A stretch of DNA of 64,000 nucleotides. Source: Chamaelirium japonicum. Taxonomy: Eukaryota; Streptophyta; Magnoliopsida; Liliales; Melanthiaceae. The stretch lies in the NCBI GenBank assembly GCA_947650365.1, contig OX393553.1, positions 67,130,716 through 67,194,715 of the forward strand. The letters run 5' to 3'. The translations under genes were made by a program, and so were the position numbers. The notes below the pieces were generated by a model that was not told the origin of the DNA, ran no database searches, and was given only the letters and a program-made list of their open reading frames with translations. Of this stretch, positions 58,800 to 64,000 are shown piece after piece (the first letter of the stretch is position 1; each line of letters starts with the position of its first letter).

Positions 58800-60917
58800 T
58801 CTGAGCGCGGAAAAAGATTCGGGTCGTCTTTATTGCGGATCACACAAGATTACAAATTTTTGATCAGGAGATTGTGGGAGAGATCCTCTGGAGGGTCCCT
58901 TTGATCCGTGTCTCCACGTGGTATTCGTGCGAGAGCTCTGAAGGGGTTGCCCAGGACAGAGGTCTTTACAGGGTGAGGGTTTTTGAGAGGCTAAGGAGTT
59001 TCCGCCGTTGATTTTGTCCCGTCCGTGCTTCGCGCTTTCTCGGCTAGGGAGGCCTTGGGCTTCATTCCTCGGTCTTCGTGTCTTCCTCGATCCTTGCTCG
59101 ACCTTGGCGTCCTTGATCGTCGGTTCGCGGCGTCGATCGTGTTTTTGGCGTCAGCTTTGGCTTTAGCTTTCGGCTTTGGCGTAGCTTTGGCGTAGCTTTG
59201 GCGTGGCTCTGGCGTTTGCTTTGCTTTGGCGCTTGCGCTTGAACGTAGGCGGGTAGAGACTTGCGATGCTTTAGTTCTTCTAGACTTCGCGTCGTATCGG
59301 CTAGAACGTGCGGTGCTTTGCTCATGACCGTCGTAGTTGCTTGGCTTTGGCACGTGCGTTGCTTTAGCGCGGGCTTTACCGGTGCATTTGCTTTGGCTTC
59401 TTGCGTTGGCTTTGACTTTAGCTTTGACTCGATCTTCTTCTCGAACGACTGGCGCTACTTCTTCAAGGCTTCTTTATTCTTTCGGCTTCCTCGACGGTTG
59501 TGGCGTCGGTCTTGGCTTTTCGGCGGGGGTAGCACCGATCCTTGTGCGACAGTTGTAGCGTCGGCTTTTGTTGATGAAGACGACGGGTGTAGCATCGATC
59601 TTCGTGCGACGGTTGTGGCGTCGGCTTTTATTGATGAAGACGGCGGGGTAGCACCGATCTCCGTGCGACGGTTGTAGCGTCGACTTTTGTTGACGAAGAC
59701 GGCAGGGGTAGCACCGGTCTCCGCACGACGGTTGTAGCGTCGGTTTTGTTGGCGAAGACGGTGGGGTTAGCACCGATCTCCGCACGACGGTTGTAGCGTC
59801 GGCCTTGTTGGTGAAGACGGCGGGGGTAGCACCGATCTTCGCACGACGGTTGTAGCGTCGGCTTTTATTGACGAAGACGGCAGGGGTAGCACCGGCTTCA
59901 GGCCTTCTTCTCCAAGCTTTCTTCTTCGTGCGAGGAGTCGACACCTTTGTTGAAGACGACGAGTGTTGTCGGCTTCGATCTTCTTCTCCATCCTTTGCTT
60001 ATGGCTTCTTCGGAGTTGATGAAGATCGTTGGAGAAGTCGGGATGACGACGACTCCGGGTCTTCTTCTCCAAGCTTTCTTCTTCGTGCGAGGAGTCGAAG
60101 CTTTGATCTTCGAGTGCAAGGTCTTCACGTTGATGAGGACTTGAAGGGCCAAGGATTCCCGTAGGACGTGCTTGCCGTGCCTCGTGAAGCCTTCGGTCTT
60201 CGAGCGTTGGAGCTTCTCTTGCAGAGCCCTTTCGTCTTCAGCTTTTCCGACCCTTTGTGCCTTCCCCCACCCCCTCTATTTATAGGAAAAGGGGAGCGGT
60301 TGGGGGAGATAAATCTGAAATCTTTTTGTTTCATCCGATATCTCCCCCCATAACCATCAAGATATTATTCCTTTATCCAAGGAAACAAACCCGATCCCCT
60401 CCTTTTTAGTTGGGGTGGTTATGGGCTAGATGTGACTCGATCTTTAAAGATCGAGTTGTTATTTTTTTGTTGCACTTTTGGATCGGATGGCGACAGAACG
60501 TCATCTTGTCCGTTGGATCGAGGGATCGTCGCGGATCTACGGCTGCGTAGACGTCCACGCCACCTCCCCCCGCATCGTGGCGGTTTTTCTTTTCTTTTTT
60601 TTTTCTTTTTCCCTTTCTTTTAGGGCCGGCCCCACCTCTCCATGAGGAGGGGGGCACGGTTTTCAAGAGGGGGGGCAAGTGGGCCCCCTTTTTGGGTTCG
60701 GGTAGCGGGTCCAGTGGGACCCGTTTGCTTTGAGTCGGGCCATTGCATGCGAATTGAGTTCGCATGCGGGCCGAGTTCGCATGCGGGCCGTTGCGTGTGG
60801 GCCGGGTTTCGCATGCGGGCCGTTGTGTGTGGGCCAGGTTTCACATACGGGCCGTTGTGTGTGGGCCAGGTTTCGCATGCGGGTCGGGTCCAACCCGTGG
60901 GCTAATTTCGATGCCCA
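58800..60917 (-). mobile_element. 5' LTR of element B (2118 bp)
   Basis: The sense end is GCGCTCAGA at 58800 (family GCGCTCACA) and the sense start is TGGGCATCG at 60917, having lost the first TG. A roughly 50-bp segment rich in CCCGGG, present in the other copies, is deleted near 58855. Six 60-bp leader repeats occupy about 59525-59890. The TATA box (TATAAATAG on the minus strand) is intact at 60276-60284. U3 carries four CGCATGCGGGCC-type subrepeats (60765-60880). Confidence 0.88.
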
Positions 60918-60918
60918 A

Positions 60919-63044
60919 AGAGACATATGAAGGTTTGGAGTAGAGGACGTAGTAGTCGAATTTACCAGAGGGCTGGCCTAACAGACCGACCTCCGGGTCT
61001 CCTTGCTCATACCTTGTTTGGAGAATTTGTTGGGATATGGCTTTGTTCGGGCGAGATGCCGATGTAGGCGACGGTTGCCCCCAGGGTTGTGACGTTTCTT
61101 CCTCAGTGAGCATAGGAGCGTGCCGTCGTCGCCTTGAGACTTTCCGTTGTGGAGCTAACTTCGTAATTGATCTTTGGCGATTGATGCGCAACTTGGGCCT
61201 TTTCTGGTGTGTAGTAATGAGTACTGGCTGAAATGAACCGAAGGTGATGGACGTCATGTTTGCTGTTGCGATGTCACTGGAGTCGATCTCAATTTTCCCT
61301 TGCTTTGCGAGCGTCATGATCTTTTCTTTGAAGACGAACATTTCTCGATAGGATGGCTAACCACTCGATGGTATTTGCAGAAGAGTGGATCGTTGACACA
61401 ATGCATCTATTCGGGCCTTTTTGAAGAAGAAAGCTCGATCATCTTCTCTTGTAGCAGCTGATCGAACATGGAGGAGACTTCCGAGTCTGGAAAGGGATAC
61501 TATTTAGCCTCAAGCTCTTCAAGAGTCATCCTCGACTGTCTTTGGGGTGGAGGCGGTGGTATGGCAGCTCTTTTTTCTTGATCCGACTTACCACTGATTT
61601 TGAGTGGCTTGGAGGCCGAGGCGATGTCGGCGATGTTAACTTGCTTTGGTTTGGGTGCCGGTGGTTTGTCTTTCTTTTCCATCTTCAGGAAGTCTTTGGC
61701 CTTTGAGTCCTCGCGATTTGCTAAGCTGAGCTCCATGTCGTGAGCTCGAGTTGCGAGTTCTTCGAAGGACCGAGGCTTGATCCCCTTGAGGATGTAGAGT
61801 AAGCCCCAGTGCATGCCTTGGGTACACATCTCGATAGCCGAGTTTTCAGACAAGTGGTCTCGTGAATTTAGGGCGAGATTCCTCCATCGATCGATGTAGT
61901 CGATTATTGATTCGTCCTTCCTTTGCTTGATGGCAGTAAGCTCGGTCATACTAACGATGTGCCGAGTGCTGTAGAAGCGGTTGAGGACTTCCCTCTCCAT
62001 CTGATCCCAGCTGTCAATGGATCCTGGAGGAAGATCAACATACCAGTCAAAAGCATTACCTTTGAGGGTGCGAACGAACTGCTTCACCATCTCATCGCCG
62101 TATGTGCCGGCGTTATTGCAAGTTTCGACAAAGTGGGCAATGTGTTGCCTTGGATTGCCCTTCCCGTCGAAGTGCAGGAACTTTGGCGGCTGAAACCCGG
62201 TAGGGAAGCGCAGCTGTTGGATCCTTATGGTGTAAGGCTTTGAATATGCAGCCGTAATCGGAGGTAGGCTGCCGTCGTGGGAACGTATCATGTCAGCCAC
62301 CAGTGCTTGTATTTGCTGGGCATTCATCGTTGCTGCCACCGAAGGTTGCGCAGCCACCGAGACTGGCACGGGAGCCGAGAAAAGTGCATGAGTAGTTGCT
62401 AGCATTGCCGGGCCAACTTCTGCAAGAGCGGGAGTTGGAGAAGGAGCTGGAGCAGCTACTGGAGAAGTAGGAGGTTGACTGAAAGTTGTAGCATCCCTCG
62501 CACTTAGCCTTTGAAGTAAGGTGTTGATGTGATGATCCTTCTCCTCCATTAGTCGGGTGATTTGCGCCATGTGTTCACCCATTTGCATGACTTGGAGCTG
62601 AAGAGCGGACGGAGGATGATGTCGCAGAACGTCTCGATGTTGCGTGCCAGCATCCTCGCCATCATCGTCGGAGACGTAGTGGTGCCAACTTGGTTCTGCT
62701 TGATGACGGACGTTTGCCCCCTTCAAAGGAGGTGCAAAGTCCGCTGGAGAACCCAAACGGGCTCGGGGTTGGGGCTGGACCTCCCCAAATTTCTGGACTT
62801 GAATTCCAGGATCGAGGCTTGTTTCTTCATGCACCAAGGCCTCATTGGCGCTTTGGCGAGCATCTTCGGCAGCAGTTTCTGGCGTGAAGAAATCCGCAAG
62901 AGTTTGAGTATGCCGAGTGTAGACGCATACTACCGGGGGAACGTCATCCATCGGGTTTTCTAGATCGCCGTGTTGGAGTAGTGGAGACTCGGCGATAGGT
63001 GAGAGGCTTGTTGGAGCAAACGTATCTTTGTTCGTTCCGGCCAT
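60919..63044 (-). pseudogene. Element A gag, broken and 3'-truncated
   Basis: Starts MAGTNKDTFAPTSLSP at 63044 and is collinear with the intact gag at 58727. It has a TAG at 61502-61500 and a frameshift near 61335-61340. The frame then continues as FVFKEKIMTLAKQGKIEID down to YVLYSKPSYVS, where it stops at the LTR of element B (60918). The metal-binding-like motif region falls in the frameshifted part. This is the gag that belongs with the 63117 LTR, hence most likely with pol at 46.4-49.8 kb. Confidence 0.88.
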
Positions 63045-63092
63045 GGCGAACTTGAAGCAACTCCTTCAAACGTACGGATGAAAGGAGAGGAG

Positions 63093-63110
63093 GTCCCACC
63101 GGGCATGCCA
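63093..63110 (-). promoter_or_regulatory. Primer-binding site, element A
   Basis: The minus strand reads TGGCATGCCCGGTGGGAC, six bases from the LTR end, differing from element B's site by one transition. Confidence 0.7.
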
Positions 63111-63116
63111 GAAATC

Positions 63117-64000
63117 TGTGGATGCGAAAAAAGATACGGGTCATCTTTATTGCGAATCACACGAAGATTACAGATGCCGGGACCCGGGGGCTCGGGTGTG
63201 ACGAGTCCGGGTGCGATGAATATTTGATTAGGAGATTGTGGGAGAGATCCTCTGGAGGGTCCCTTTGATCCGCGTCTCCACATGGTATTCGTGCGAGAGC
63301 TCTGAAGGGGTTGCCCAGGACAGAGGTCTTTACAGGGTGAGGATTTCTTGAGAGGCTAAGTAATATCAGCCGTTGATTTTGTCCCGTCCGTGCTTCGCGC
63401 TTTCTCGGCTAGGGAGGTTTTAGGGCTTCATTCCTTGGTCTTTGTGTCTTCCTCGATCCTTGCTAGACCTCAGCATCCTTGATCGTCGGTTCGCGGCGTC
63501 GATCATGCTTTTGGCATCGGCTTTGGCTTTGGCTTTCGGCTTTGGCGTTGCTTTGGCGTGGCTCTGGCTTTTGCTTTGCTTTGGCGCTTGCGCTTGAACG
63601 TAGGCGGGTAGAGGCTTGCGATGCTTTAGTTCTTCCGGACTTCGCGTCGTATCGGCTAGAACGTGCGGTGCTTTGCTCGTGACCGTCGTAGTTGCTTGGC
63701 TTTGGCACGGGCGTTCCTTTGGCACGGGCTTTACCGGTGCGTTTGCTTTGGCTTCTTGCGTTGGCTTTGGCTTTAGCTTTGACTCGATCTTCTTCTCGAA
63801 CGATGATGGCTACTTCTTCAAGGCTTCTTTATTCTTCCAGCTTCCTCAACGGTTGTGGCGTCGGCTTGGCTTTTCGGCAGGGGTAGCACCAATCTTTGTG
63901 CGACGGTTGTAGCGTCGGCTTTTGTTGATGAAGACGGCGGGGGTAGCATCGATCTCCGTGCGACGGTTGTAGCATCGGCTTTTGTTGATGAAAACGGCGG
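63117..64000 (-). mobile_element. 5' LTR of element A, cut by window end
   Basis: The sense end is GCATCCACA at 63117, matching 24912. It shows the CCCGGG-rich segment, the GGCTTTGGC repeats and the first 60-bp leader repeats (from about 63880). The TATA box and U3 lie outside the window. Confidence 0.9.

Noticed and set aside
49826..60917. Element B as a clean nested insertion into element A
   Set aside because: Its left LTR is truncated by about 950 bp and no target duplication is visible; recombination fits better.

Overview
The window reads as flowering-plant nuclear DNA made almost entirely of nested transposable elements and simple repeats. I see no intact host gene. The plant call rests on a Ty3/gypsy element of the Tat type with 2.2-kb LTRs and an antisense plant-mobile-domain gene, a CACTA (En/Spm) transposon with a TNP2 transposase, a Cassandra solo LTR carrying 5S-like sequence, a plant Ty1/copia remnant, an L1-type LINE remnant, and long (TA)n and (GA)n tracts. 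The species cannot be named from this.

Left part (1-24.9 kb): the end of a Tat-type LTR on the + strand (1-1460); a decayed Ty1/copia pol with a possible LTR (2.2-4.0 kb); a composite GA repeat (4.5-4.9 kb); a LINE reverse-transcriptase remnant (7.0-8.0 kb); a hAT-type MITE with a perfect 8-bp target duplication (11275-11805); a chain of three foldback elements separated by (TA)n (12543-15669); a duplicated TTCACTGTA-type minisatellite carrying a SINE-like Pol III module (18.1-19.8 kb); a cluster of Helitron-like 3' ends and a fourth TA-flanked foldback (20.7-21.7 kb); the Cassandra solo LTR (22007-22331); and a GC-rich 183-bp tandem repeat (22.8-24.2 kb).

Right part (24.9-64 kb): a minus-strand Tat-type retrotransposon, element A, has its 3' LTR at 24912-27113, an antisense plant-mobile-domain gene, decayed pol (46.4-49.8 kb), and separated gag and 5' LTR pieces at 60.9-64 kb. 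A second copy of the family, element B (49826-60917), sits between the pol and gag of A. B lacks nearly all of pol but keeps an open 906-codon gag and a full 5' LTR.

A 14,905-bp CACTA transposon (30275-45179, target duplication AAT) is inserted in the antisense gene of element A. It carries a broken TNP2 gene, a coiled-coil second reading frame, and about 42 tandem copies of a 181-bp satellite that largely alternate between two monomer types. A transposon carrying a nucleosome-sized, dimer-organised satellite, itself nested in a retrotransposon that had landed in a foldback element, is the most striking object here. The chain of (TA)n-flanked foldback elements is the second.
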